Of a stretch of 64,000 bases of DNA, positions 16,655 through 25,355 are shown one piece after another. The position numbers were made by a program, and so were the translations under genes. Position 1 is the first letter of the stretch, and every line of letters begins with the position of its first letter. The DNA is taken from positions 1 through 64,000 of the forward strand of contig CALMDH010000137.1 in assembly GCA_937862735.1 (NCBI GenBank), read 5' to 3'. The notes under the pieces were generated by a model. The model saw only the letters and a list, made by a program, of their open reading frames with translations, was not told the DNA's origin and searched no databases. This DNA is from M0108 sp937862735 (GTDB taxonomy: Bacteria > Pseudomonadota > Gammaproteobacteria > Chromatiales > Chromatiaceae).

Positions 16655-16891
16655 TTAGTTACTGAAACTACCCCGGGCGTGTTCATCGACCAGGACGCCA
16701 CCCAGGGCCCCGACACCGGCCCCGATCAGGGCGCCCGTGCCGGCGTTACCGCTGAAGGAACCGATGATGGCGCCACTGCCCGCCCCCAGGGCGGTACCGC
16801 TGGCCACCCGGGATCGGCTGGTGTCCCCGCAGGCGGTCAACAAGAGCAGGGAGCCAGTGACGGCGATCAGGATAGAGGTGATTGGTTTCAT
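16655..16891 (-). CDS. Glycine-zipper lipoprotein (OmpA/SlyB-like small envelope protein)
   Basis: 78 residues from the ATG at 16891, chosen because GGAG lies nine bases upstream. The signal peptide ends in LLLLTACGD, a lipobox with the acylated Cys. The body is a glycine-zipper double helix (GTALGAGSGAIIGSFSGNAG, ALIGAGVGALGGVLVDEH), typical of small lipoproteins that insert in or brace the envelope. Asp at +2 is a signal for inner-membrane retention in enteric bacteria; whether this holds here is unknown. It stands alone between the permease and the Rap1a-like gene. Confidence 0.85.
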   Translation of the reverse strand: MKPITSILIAVTGSLLLLTACGDTSRSRVASGTALGAGSGAIIGSFSGNAGTGALIGAGVGALGGVLVDEHARGSFSN

Positions 16892-16984
16892 GTGCTTTCT
16901 CCGAAAATCCGTGACCTGTCGGGGGCGCCAGGCAAGGTTTCCGGCCATGCTGGGCAGGATTCGCCTTGGGGCCCGGTTGAAGGG

Positions 16985-17368
16985 TTATTTGCAGGGATAG
17001 GCCGCCCCCAGGGCGCGCACCACGGCCACCACCGGGATCTCCTTCATGTAGTCCGCCCGGTCGGCATGCTTTTGTCCCCAGGCGAGGAAGGCCTCCCGGG
17101 CCTGGGCGATGGTCGTGCCCTTGGGAGGGCAGATCAGGGGCTTCATTTTTTTCCGGTCGCTCACGGCGTCGTGGTATTGCACCGTGGCTTCCAGGAAGGC
17201 GCGGCAGCCGAAGGCCGCCGACTCTGCCTCACTGGAACAGACCTCGATCAGATCCTTGGCCGTGTCGTAGTTGAATGATTGCTCATTGAGGGCGCCTTGG
17301 GCCGGCACCAGGGCCTGGCTGGCGAAGAGGACGGCGATGGCGAGGGGATAACGGATCTTGAACGTCAT
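16985..17368 (-). CDS. Rap1a/Tai-family small periplasmic protein
   Basis: 127 residues from the ATG at 17368 (AGGAG about 11 bases upstream). A cleavable signal (AIAVLFASQALVPAQGA) precedes a four-Cys helical domain: DLIEVCSS, AFGCRAFLEATVQYHDA, the CPPKGTTIAQAREAFLAW motif and a C-terminal YPCK. This is the pattern of Rap1a/Tai-type immunity proteins that neutralise type VI amidase effectors in the periplasm, but many members are not next to effectors and neither is this one. It may be an orphan immunity gene or have a housekeeping envelope role. The 478 bases upstream hold no gene, only a 69-bp repeat. Confidence 0.75.
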   Translation of the reverse strand: MTFKIRYPLAIAVLFASQALVPAQGALNEQSFNYDTAKDLIEVCSSEAESAAFGCRAFLEATVQYHDAVSDRKKMKPLICPPKGTTIAQAREAFLAWGQKHADRADYMKEIPVVAVVRALGAAYPCK

Positions 17369-17495
17369 GGGACAGGGCTCCTGGTCGGCTTGAAGCGGAG
17401 GTATTGGGGACAGCTCCCGGTATCGGCCCGGGTAGCCGCGCCGCGAAATCACATTAGCCCACTCCAGAGGGAATTTCTGATTTTTTTCTTGAGCG

Positions 17496-17564
17496 GTTAG
17501 CATGAAAATCACGGCAAAGTCTTTCATTATCAATGGTGTGGAGCACCCCCTCATGCCAGTTAGC
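17496..17564 (+). repeat. 69-bp dispersed repeat, copy 2 (most diverged)
   Basis: GTTAGC ends at both sides; the frame ATG AAA ATC ACG is open (MKITAKSFIINGVEHPLMPV). Length is exactly that of the other copies. It lies in the non-coding 17369-17846 interval, in which I see no gene or other clear feature. Confidence 0.8.
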
Positions 17565-17846
17565 GGATTAATACCGAAATATCCCCCGGTGTGTCCGGAC
17601 AGTCCAATGCAAACCTGGATGGCCGTCATGAGTCAGTTGCATGAGGTGGCTGACCAGGGACCGAAGATGGACCGGCACAAGTTAACAGGTCCGTCAGCCT
17701 CAAACTAAGCATTGAGCTACCAAAAGTTAGCAATGACCGATCGGCATGGCGCAATGCTTGGCAATGGCTTTGCGCGGGGGGCGGACTGGTGACCCGCGGG
17801 CCTGGGGCCCGTCATCACCGACCGCCCGGGTCGCCACCCAGAATCA

Positions 17847-19679
17847 TCAATACAGGGGCAGAAGCCAGGCGACAAGGAAGACCGACAGGGTCCCCACGAT
17901 CAGGGTCAGGGGGAAGCCGACGCGGACAAAGTCGGCAAAGCTGTAATTACCCTTGTTCTGCACCATGATGTTGATGGGGGAGATCGGGGTCATGAAGGTG
18001 ATGGAGGCCCCCAGGGCCACGATCATGGCGAAGGGATAAGGGGAGGCCCCCAGGTGCTGGGCGACGGCCAGGGCGATGGGGATGAGGAGGACGGCATTTG
18101 CGGTGTTGACGATGAACAGGCCGCTGATGACCGTCAGGCTGAAGAGCGCGGCGAGGATGATCCTGGGGTTGGCGTCCCCCAGCAGTTGCACCAGCCCCTC
18201 GGCGGCCAGGGCGACGCCGCCGGTCCTTTCCAGGGCCAGGGCGAAGGGCATCATGCCCACGATCATGATCAGGCTCCGCCACTGGATGGCCCGGTAGGCC
18301 TGGTCGATCTTGATGCAGCCGAAGGCGCCCATGAGGAAGGCGCCAAGCAGCGCGGCGTGGACGTTGGGCAACAGGCCCGTCGCCATGAGGGTGACGGTCA
18401 GGATCAGGATCAGCACGGCCTGGGGTGCCTTGTGGGCCTTGGGCAGGACCTCGTCGAACTCCTTGGGGAGATTGAGCACGATCAGGTCATGGCCGCCCTT
18501 CTGCAGCTTGCGCAGGGGCTTCCAGGGTCCGGCGAGCAGCAGGGTGTCGCCCACGTGCAGCAGTTCCTCGCGGAGGCCCCGCGGGGGGTGGGGTTTGCGG
18601 CCCCGCCGCAGGCCGACCACCGTCAACTCGGTGCTCAGGGCCTCCATCGCTTCGGCCACCGTCAGGCCGGCGAAGGGGGACTCCTCCGGAATCATGACCT
18701 CCATCAGGCCGACGTCATCGGCCTTGTCGAGGAAGTATTGCCGGCTCCGCGGCAGTTTTTCGACCTTGAATTCGTCGATCAGGTCTTTGGCGTCGGCCCG
18801 CTCGCTGTCCACGTCCAGAAGCAGGATGTCGCCCGCTTCCAGCCAGGTCTCCGGCGTCCGGGCCAGGACCCGGCGCCGGGTGCCGGCCCACCGTTCGATG
18901 AGGAGTACCCGCACCCCCACCCGGGTGGGTAAATCCAGGTCGCCGAGGGTTCCCCCCAGGAGGGGTGAGCCCGGCAGGACGCGAACCCGGTATTCCCGCT
19001 GCGCCAGACCATAGCGCTCGATCCAGTCCATCATCCCCGGCTGGGGCCGGCCGGCGGGCTCGCCGGTCTGGGCCGGGCTCAGCCACTGCCGGGCCACCAG
19101 CATGTAGAGGATGGTCACGGCCAGGATCGGCAGGCCAAAGGGCGTGAACGTGAAGAAATTGAAGCCCTCCACCCCGCCGCGCATGAGCTCGTAGTTGATG
19201 ATCAGGTTGGGGGAGGTCGCCACCAGGGTGAGGGTGCCGCTGACCAGGGCGGCATAGGCCATGGGCAGGAGAAACTTGGCCGGATCGATCCCGGTGCGGG
19301 CCGCGATGCGCAGGACCACCGGGATGAAGATGGCCACCACCCCGGTGCTGCTCATGAAGGCCCCCAGCAAGCCCACGGCCAGCATGATGAGCAGGGTCAG
19401 CAGCCAGCCATGCCGTCCCCCCTTGTCGGCCAGCCAGTCACCCACGCGTTTGGCGACTCCGGTGCGGGCCAGGGCCTCGCCCACGACGAACATGGCGCCG
19501 ATGAGGACGATGTTGGAATTGCTGAACCCGGCGATGGCCTCGCCGATGTCGATGACGCCGGTGAGCGGAAGGAGCAGCAGCATCATCAGGGCGACGACAT
19601 CCGGCCGCGGCCGGTTGAAGGCGAACATGAGGATGGCGGCGGCGAGCAGGACGAGGACGGTGATGAGTTCCTGGTTCAT
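17847..19679 (-). CDS. SLC13-family anion permease with two RCK_C (TrkA-C) domains
   Basis: 610 residues. The N-terminal transporter half (about 1-190: FNRPRPDVVALMMLLLLPLT, GFSNSNIVLIGAMFVVGEAL, MSSTGVVAIFIPVVLRIA, ATSPNLIINYELM) is followed by two tandem RCK_C regulatory domains (about 215-300 and 310-390) and the second transporter half (about 400-610), including NTANAVLLIPIALAVAQHLG and MTPISPINIMVQNKG. Such proteins move sulfate, dicarboxylates or related anions with Na+; the RCK_C domains are thought to sense ligands. Substrate is not determinable; in a sulfur-oxidising lineage sulfate is a reasonable guess. It is divergent from the hydrolase gene at 19887. Confidence 0.9.
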   Translation of the reverse strand: MNQELITVLVLLAAAILMFAFNRPRPDVVALMMLLLLPLTGVIDIGEAIAGFSNSNIVLIGAMFVVGEALARTGVAKRVGDWLADKGGRHGWLLTLLIMLAVGLLGAFMSSTGVVAIFIPVVLRIAARTGIDPAKFLLPMAYAALVSGTLTLVATSPNLIINYELMRGGVEGFNFFTFTPFGLPILAVTILYMLVARQWLSPAQTGEPAGRPQPGMMDWIERYGLAQREYRVRVLPGSPLLGGTLGDLDLPTRVGVRVLLIERWAGTRRRVLARTPETWLEAGDILLLDVDSERADAKDLIDEFKVEKLPRSRQYFLDKADDVGLMEVMIPEESPFAGLTVAEAMEALSTELTVVGLRRGRKPHPPRGLREELLHVGDTLLLAGPWKPLRKLQKGGHDLIVLNLPKEFDEVLPKAHKAPQAVLILILTVTLMATGLLPNVHAALLGAFLMGAFGCIKIDQAYRAIQWRSLIMIVGMMPFALALERTGGVALAAEGLVQLLGDANPRIILAALFSLTVISGLFIVNTANAVLLIPIALAVAQHLGASPYPFAMIVALGASITFMTPISPINIMVQNKGNYSFADFVRVGFPLTLIVGTLSVFLVAWLLPLY

Positions 19680-19886
19680 GGGTCTGCCTGAAAAGGTGGC
19701 CTTGCGGGGGGCGTGCCGCGCTTATACCAGACACGCGCCCCTTGGTGGTGCGGGGGTGGGGCGGGATCGCCAAAACTTGATTTTGCCAATGTCTTTAGAA
19801 TTGACCCAAGGTTACTCGATCGCCAAGGGCTGGGGAGTGAATTGAGTCAGGTAGCGCATGACCGCGGGGGCCCGAGACCAGGACCG

Positions 19887-21425
19887 GTGCCACCCGCTTG
19901 CTGGCGGGTCCGGGTACCCCTGTGCGGGGCCCTGGTCCTGTTTCTGGCCGGTTGTCAGGGCCTGATGCCCATGTCTGGCGAGGCGGCGGCCGAGCGTCTC
20001 CAGGCCGCCCTGGCAGAGGTGGCCAGGCCCGAGGCCAGCGCCCGGGAGCAGGCGCGGGCCGAGGCCGCCTACCGGCGCGCACTGGCCGACATCCTGCCAA
20101 CCGCCCTTGCCGGTGAGGCGGGACCGGGCCTGACGCTGGATGCCGGGGACCCACCCCGGCGCCTGGTCCCGGCGGACCTGGCCGTCATCACCCCGGTCGC
20201 CGACTCCCGGTCCGGCACCCCGGATACCACGGTCATCACGGATATCGCGGATACGCCGGAAACCCCTGGCCTGCACCGCCCGGGCCTTGGCCTGCCGACG
20301 GTGGCCCGCATCGCCTCGGACGATCCCCATGTCCCCCACCATGGTTTTCAGGTCCCCGCGACCCTGGTGGCGCTCCCGGACCCGGCGGACGCGAGCCGGA
20401 TGAAATTGAGTCTCCTCGATCCCCGCCGGGTGGCTGAGGTGGACGTGGCGGGCCGGCGGCTGCCCGTGGCGATGGACCTGGAGGCGCCAATCCAGGCCGC
20501 CAGCGACCTGGGGCCGGGCTTTTTCCTGGGCCTGCGCCACCTTTTCCGCCCCGACCGTTTCGATGGGTACGCCAATATCTACTTCCTGGAGCCCTATGAC
20601 CCCGCCAAGCGCCCCCTGGTCCTGGTCCATGGCCTCATGGCCACGCCCACGGCCTGGAATCCCCTGGTGCGGCAGCTCCTGGCGGAGCCCTGCCTGCGTG
20701 ATCGCTACCAGCTCTGGTTCTTTTATTACCCCACCGCCCAGCCCATCGCCCTCTCCGCCCTCCAGTTGCGCGAGGCCCTGGACGCGGTCCAGCGACGCTA
20801 CCGGGTCGAGCAACCCATGGTCCTCGTCGGCCACAGCATGGGCGGGATTCTGTCGCGGGCCCAGGTGTCGGGTCTGGATCGGGCGGCGGCCGAGGCGGTC
20901 ATCCCCGGCGTCGACAGCCTGCCCGCGGACAGCCCGGTGCGTCGGGCCCTGATCTTCGAGCCCCGCCAGGACGTGAATAGGGTGGTCTTTCTCTTCACCC
21001 CGCATCGCGGCAGCCAGGTGGCAAGCTGGAATTTCAGCCTCTGGGTCTCCCGCCTGCTGCGCCTGCCGGAATGGCTGCGCAGCGGCCTTAGCGAGGCCCT
21101 GGATACCTTGGATCACGACCCGGCGGGCCTCTTTCCCAACAGCATCCGCGACCTCTCCCCGACCTCACCCTTCCTGCGGGCCTTGAGCCAGACGGAACCC
21201 GTGGTGCCCGCGCATTCGGTGATCGGTGACCGGGGCCGGCGCGGCCCGGTGGCGGAGAGCTCCGATGGGGTGGTGGCCTTTCACAGTGCCCACTTGCCGG
21301 AGGCCGACTCCGAGGTGGTGGTCCCAGCCGGCCATCGCGAGACCAGCCATCCCGCGGTCGTGGCGGAACTGACCCGGATCCTCAAGGCGGAGGTCGGCGG
21401 GTGCGGCGTTCCTCACCGGCGTTAG
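19887..21425 (+). CDS. Lipoprotein alpha/beta hydrolase (lipase/PGAP1-like)
   Basis: 512 residues from a GTG at 19887 with AGGA just upstream. I chose it because it places a signal peptide ending in the lipobox VLFLAGC near the start. The N-terminal ~230 residues are Ala/Arg-rich and then of unassigned fold; the hydrolase core follows with an oxyanion-loop motif RPLVLVHGLMATPTAW, nucleophile GHSMGG, and a His region HSAHLPEADSEVVVPAGHRE. The enzyme probably acts on lipids or esters in the envelope. Its final TAG lies within the 69-bp repeat at 21421, so the repeat's left end supplies the stop. Confidence 0.82.
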   Translation: MPPACWRVRVPLCGALVLFLAGCQGLMPMSGEAAAERLQAALAEVARPEASAREQARAEAAYRRALADILPTALAGEAGPGLTLDAGDPPRRLVPADLAVITPVADSRSGTPDTTVITDIADTPETPGLHRPGLGLPTVARIASDDPHVPHHGFQVPATLVALPDPADASRMKLSLLDPRRVAEVDVAGRRLPVAMDLEAPIQAASDLGPGFFLGLRHLFRPDRFDGYANIYFLEPYDPAKRPLVLVHGLMATPTAWNPLVRQLLAEPCLRDRYQLWFFYYPTAQPIALSALQLREALDAVQRRYRVEQPMVLVGHSMGGILSRAQVSGLDRAAAEAVIPGVDSLPADSPVRRALIFEPRQDVNRVVFLFTPHRGSQVASWNFSLWVSRLLRLPEWLRSGLSEALDTLDHDPAGLFPNSIRDLSPTSPFLRALSQTEPVVPAHSVIGDRGRRGPVAESSDGVVAFHSAHLPEADSEVVVPAGHRETSHPAVVAELTRILKAEVGGCGVPHRR

Positions 21426-21489
21426 CGTGAGAGCCACGGGAACATCTTTTATTATCAGCGGCATGGCCTGCCGTCCCATGACAGTTAGC
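21421..21489 (+). repeat. 69-bp dispersed repeat, copy 3
   Basis: Begins GTTAGCGTGAGAGCCACGGG and ends CATGACAGTTAGC. It contains the stop codon of the upstream hydrolase. Together with copy 4 (22619-22687, opposite orientation) it brackets a 1.27-kb block holding the frameshifted regulator. Its 23-codon frame is open. Confidence 0.85.
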
Positions 21490-21497
21490 AAAACACG

Positions 21498-22353
21498 CTA
21501 GCGGAGCCTGTGATCATCAGGGGGTTGGCAAGACCCCTCCTGCAAGGAAGTCCCCTCCGTTGGCTGGGGGTCGGCGTCGAGTCGCCCCTGACGGTACTGA
21601 CGTGGGGTGACCCCGAAATGGCGTCGGAAGGCGCGAGAGAAGTCCCCAGCGTTGCGATAACCCACCTGGTCCGATATCAGTTGTACCTGGAGGTCCGTCT
21701 CCCGCAACAGGCCGCGGCCCCGTTCCAGCCGCAGTTGTTGCAGGTACTCGTAGGTACTCATACCGACCTGCTGGCGAAAGAGGTGGGTAAGGCGCCGTTC
21801 GTTGGTGCCGACCGCGTGGGCCAGTTCAACGAGCCCGGGCGGGTCGGTCAACTGACGGGTCAGCAGGGCCACGGCCTCCCGGAACAGCTGGCGGTCGCGG
21901 CTCTCGGCGGAGCCAGCGACCGGGGCGGTGGCGGCCTCCTCCGGATGCCGGGTGGCCAGGGTCTCCAGTCGCTGGCGGTCCCCGAGTTGAAAGGAAGACC
22001 CGCGCCAGTACCTCCTGGGCCGAGAAGGGCTTGGTGATGTAGTCGGCCCCGCCGGCGGCAAAGCCCTGAAGCTTGTCCTCGATCCCGATGGCGGCGGAGA
22101 GAAAGATCACCGGAATATGCCGGGTATGCCGATCGGCCTTGAGCCGCCGGCAGACGCTGAAGCCATCCATTAGGGGCATCTGGACGTCGAGCAGGATCAG
22201 GTCCGGCTGGCCCTCGCTGGCGATGCGCAGGCCATCCTCGCCATTGAGGGCGACTAGCAGATCGATGTCGCTGTCCTCCAGATAGGCGAGCAACAACCCC
22301 ACCGAGGCGGGCTGGTCGTCGATGATCAGAAGGCGGGCGATGGTGTCGGGCAT
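21498..22353 (-). pseudogene. Receiver-AraC (HTH_18) response regulator, frameshifted
   Basis: From the ATG at 22353 (MPDTIARLLIIDDQPASVG) a receiver domain reads through Asp in LILLDVQMPLMDGFSVC and the KPFSAQEVLARV end. Near 22000-22010 the frame breaks: the continuation LGDRQRLETLATRHPEE and the AraC-type DNA-binding domain (LVELAHAVGTNERRLTHLF, ISDQVGYRNAGDFSRAFRRH, FGVTPRQYR) lie in another frame. The lost residues correspond to the usual RVxxHL helix after the receiver, so a small deletion is likely. As read, the two halves are not one protein. It is enclosed by two inverted 69-bp repeats. Confidence 0.85.
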
Positions 22354-22775
22354 GGCGTGGGTTGCCTGTCTGAAAGAAGGGCGCGCGAGGGATTGTGCCG
22401 TGGAGCGGCCTGGCTGGGTGGCCTTTGGCGCCAATAGTCGCGGATTGCTCATTTTTGGTCACGGCAAGCTCAGTTTGAAACGCGCGCCATGAAGATACTG
22501 TAGGCGCCATGGGTGGCGATGGCACCGGTAAGGCCCGGTCAACGAGCGGTGGCGGACGACGCTGCTGGTCGCCCGTCAGTACGCCATGCCGGCGGCCAAG
22601 CCGCTGGTGGATTCCCACGCTAACTGGCATGAAGCGGCAAGCCACACCCCTGATAATGAAAGATATTCCCGTGACTTTCACGCTAACCCTGACGACGATA
22701 AGCGGTCAGTGACCCGGGCGACGATAAGCGGTCAGTGACCCGGGCGATCGCCGCTCCTCAAGTTAGGATGACATC
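22354..22775. other. Intergenic/relic stretch, possible sensor-kinase tail
   Basis: Leftward, about 22455-22505 reads LQYLHGARFKLSLP then TGA, like the end of a histidine-kinase ATPase domain, which would fit as the lost partner just upstream of the receiver-AraC gene. It is only ~15 codons, so tentative. The remainder holds the 69-bp repeat copy 4 and no visible gene. Confidence 0.3.
22619..22687 (-). repeat. 69-bp dispersed repeat, copy 4
   Basis: Leftward from 22687 it reads GTTAGCGTGAAAGTCACGGG and ends CATGCCAGTTAGC; it is closest to copy 1 (about seven differences). The open frame reads VKVTGISFIIRGVACRFMPV. It is inverted relative to copy 3. Confidence 0.85.
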
Positions 22776-22910
22776 ATGTTTTGGCTTATTAGCGCTGCTA
22801 TCGGGCTCGCGGTATTTCTCACCCTGGCCTTTTTCTTCTGGTGGTTGTTTGTCTATGTGATTAATTGGGCGGCCGATATTGCTGATCATGAAGAATGGAA
22901 TGAAGGCTAG
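22776..22910 (+). CDS. Small single-span membrane protein (44 residues)
   Basis: A 44-codon gene with AGGA eight bases before its ATG. Sequence: MFWLISAAIGLAVF, then LTLAFFFWWLFVYVINW and an acidic end ADIADHEEWNEG. One membrane helix flanked by aromatic residues, with the acidic tail probably cytoplasmic. Its local base composition is lower in GC than its surroundings. It lies between the 69-bp repeat and the GGDEF-EAL remnant. I recognise no family; the good ribosome site and membrane-protein pattern support real coding. Confidence 0.6.
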   Translation: MFWLISAAIGLAVFLTLAFFFWWLFVYVINWAADIADHEEWNEG

Positions 22911-23169
22911 TAGCCGAATCGTGAAGATGGATGGGTGCCCCTGGTCCCGCGAAGAATCCTTCGGGGCCAGCGGGTAATTGGTCCGGCGGCAGATGGCGGA
23001 CATGCAGGCCGACGACAACCGCGCCGCGGTCAGTGTGGAGGACGGCACCGTCCTCAAGCCAGGCGAGCGGGAACCGTGAGCCAACGAGCAACGCTGCCGC
23101 GAACTCAGCGCTCAACTGATACGGCAGGCCGAGGCGCGCACCGCCGAGATCCGCGCCGCCCAAGCGGCC
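22911..23169 (+). other. Relic sequence upstream of the GGDEF-EAL gene
   Basis: Short fragments in different frames (RRQMADMQADDNRAA, then SVEDGTVLKPGEREP and TGA; next RELSAQLIRQAEARTAEIRA in the GGDEF-EAL frame after that stop) suggest the decayed N-terminal sensor part and coiled linker of the following signalling protein. Confidence 0.4.
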
Positions 23170-24883
23170 TTGCGCGACAGTGAAGCGCGCTATCGCACCA
23201 TCTTCGATAGCGTCATCGATGCCATCTTCATCCTGGATCTGGAGGGGAACATCCTCGCGGTGAACGAGCATGCCTGTCGGCAGTACGGCTACACGCGCGA
23301 GCAATTCCTGCACCTGCACATCACCGCCATCGATACCCCCGAGGACGCGGTCCATGCCCCGGCCCGCCTCGCGGCGGTGGACCGCGATGGCGAGGTTGCC
23401 TTTGAAGCCCACCACCGGGACGCCCAAGGCCGCCCCCTGATGGTCGAGGCCCGGGCGAGCAAGATCCTCTACAACGGCCGCCCGGCCATGCTCAGTGTCG
23501 TGCGGGATGTCACCGAGGGCCGGCGGGCGCAGCGCATGGTGGAATACCTGGCCTACTATGATCCGCTCACTGGCCTGCCCAACCGCTTGCTGGGGCTGGA
23601 CCGCCTGGCGCAACAGGTCGCCCAGGCCCAGCGCCACCAGCGCCATCTGGCGGTACTCTACCTCGACCTGGATCACTTCAAGCACATCAACGACTGCGGT
23701 GGCCACCCCTTGGGCGACCAGTTGCTCCGGGACGTGGGGCAGCGCCTGTCCCGGCACTTGCGGGCGGAAGACACCCTGTGCCGTCTGGGGGGCGATGAAT
23801 TCATGCTGGTCCTCGCGGCGGCGGATGGAGACCAAGGCCTCGCGGATCTGGTCAGCCTCTGCGAGCGCCTGCTCGCCCTCCACGCCGACCCCTTCGACCT
23901 CGATGGTCACCAGGTCTATGTCAGTCTCTCCATGGGTGTCGCCCTTTACCCCTGGGATGGCACCGACGGTGAGACCCTGATGCGGAATGCCGACACTGCC
24001 TTGTATGCGGCCAAGCGCGCCGGGCGGCAAACGTTTCGCTTCTTTGAAGCGCGCATGAACGATGAACTAACCCGCTTCATCCAGACCCGGGACACCCTGC
24101 GCTTGGCCCTGGAACGTCAGGAATTCGTGCTGCACTACCAGCCCCGGATCGAATTGCACAGCGGCCGGATGGTGGGGGGTCGAGGCCCTGGTGCGTTGGC
24201 AACGGCCCGGCGTCGGGCTGGTCATGCCGGGAGATTTCATCGACGTCGCCGAGGAGAGCGGGCTGATCGTCCCCCTGGGCACCTGGGTCTTGCGGGAGGC
24301 CTGCCGCCGGGCGGTGGCCTGGCGGGCCGCCGGCTGGCCGGACCTGGTGATGGCGGTGAACCTGTCCACCGTCCAGTTCCGCCGCGGCGGGATCGGGGCC
24401 GAGGTCCTGGCGGCACTGGAGGCCAGCGGTCTCGATCCCGCCGGGCTGGAATTGGAACTGACCGAATCCATCCTGCTGGAAGGCGCCGAAGACGTCCTGA
24501 CGACGGTGTCGACCTGGAAGGCCCTGGGCATCCAGTTGGCCATCGACGATTTTGGCACCGGTTATTCCAGTCTGGCCTATCTCAAGCGCTTTCAGGTCGA
24601 CAAGCTCAAGATCGACCAGTCCTTCATCAGTGGGATGGCCGAGCATGATCAGGACCGCGCCATCGTTCAGGCGATCATCGACATGGCATCCACCCTGGAC
24701 TTGGGCACCATCGCCGAAGGGGTGGAGGATGCGCTGCAAGCCAGTCAGCTCCACTTCATGGGCTGCGACGAGGCCCAGGGCTACCTGTATGCCAGGCCCC
24801 TGGCGGCGGCTGATTTGGAGCGGTGGTGGCGGGAGCGGAGGGGGATGAGGGCTTCGGCCTGGCCCGGCGTCAATGCCGCATGA
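23170..24883 (+). pseudogene. PAS-GGDEF-EAL cyclic-di-GMP protein, frameshifted exactly at the EAL motif
   Basis: A PAS domain (about 23176-23510: YRTIFDSVIDAIFILDLEGN), a GGDEF domain with intact active site RLGGDEFMLV and inhibitory-site RAED five residues upstream, then the start of an EAL domain (FVLHYQPRIELHSGRMVG). There a run of six G (about 24175-24180) shifts the frame by +1; without one G it would read GVEALVRWQRPGVG, and the next frame continues from RWQRP through NLSTVQF, LELTESILLEG, DDFGTGYSSLAYLKRF and AEGVED. So the cyclase half is open while the phosphodiesterase half is detached. The N-terminus also looks truncated (stop at about 23079, only a TTG start). The homopolymer makes sequencing error a real possibility. 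Confidence 0.9.
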
Positions 24884-24886
24884 CCC

Positions 24887-24906
24887 GGCGGCTGTCGCCG
24901 CCTTTT
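24887..24906 (+). terminator. Rho-independent terminator after the GGDEF-EAL gene
   Basis: GGCGGC (24887-24892), loop TGTC, GCCGCC (24897-24902), then TTTT. It begins four bases past the stop codon. Confidence 0.75.
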
Positions 24907-25032
24907 GTCTTGCCATGATGGCTCTGATCGTGGTGTTCCGAGTGGTCTATGACTTGATCACACGGTGGTTCGGCGGGTAATGGGTGCCTGGCCACGAAGG
25001 GAAATCCCCACTTATCCACTGGAGCAATTCAC

Positions 25033-25329
25033 ATGGCTCGGAGGAAATTGATGTTCCTTTCTTTTGGAAAATTTGCCCGTGAACGGCGCTTGGTCAAGGC
25101 CCTGGACGGCCGGTCCCTGGACCTGTCCTGCCTGGAAGCCCTGGTGGAGGTCCTGACCACGCAAGAGCGGCGTGAGGCGCTGCCCTGGGGTTTGCTGTGG
25201 AAGATGCATGTGCGGGCGGACAAGGTCCTGGCCAGGCTGGCCGGGGATGATCCCCGTTACCCACTCTTGCGGGAGATCCGCCGCGGGGCCTTGTGGGAGG
25301 TGCAATCGCGGGAATTGCGGGGACTGTAG
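25033..25329 (+). CDS. Conserved-looking hypothetical protein, 98 residues
   Basis: ATG at 25033 with GGAG about nine bases upstream. The protein is basic and mostly helical (LMFLSFGKFARERRLVKAL, SCLEALVEVLTTQERREAL, MHVRADKVLARLAGDD, LLREIRRGALWEVQSREL), with no signal or membrane segment. I see no catalytic motif and no named family. It lies 26 bases before the LysR gene on the same strand and may be transcribed with it. Confidence 0.65.
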   Translation: MARRKLMFLSFGKFARERRLVKALDGRSLDLSCLEALVEVLTTQERREALPWGLLWKMHVRADKVLARLAGDDPRYPLLREIRRGALWEVQSRELRGL

Positions 25330-25355
25330 AGGCCACTCTTTAATACCCTAAGATC

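Noticed and set aside
5505..22687. The 69-bp repeats as a CRISPR array
   Set aside because: The copies are kilobases apart, diverge from each other, and have no spacer pattern.
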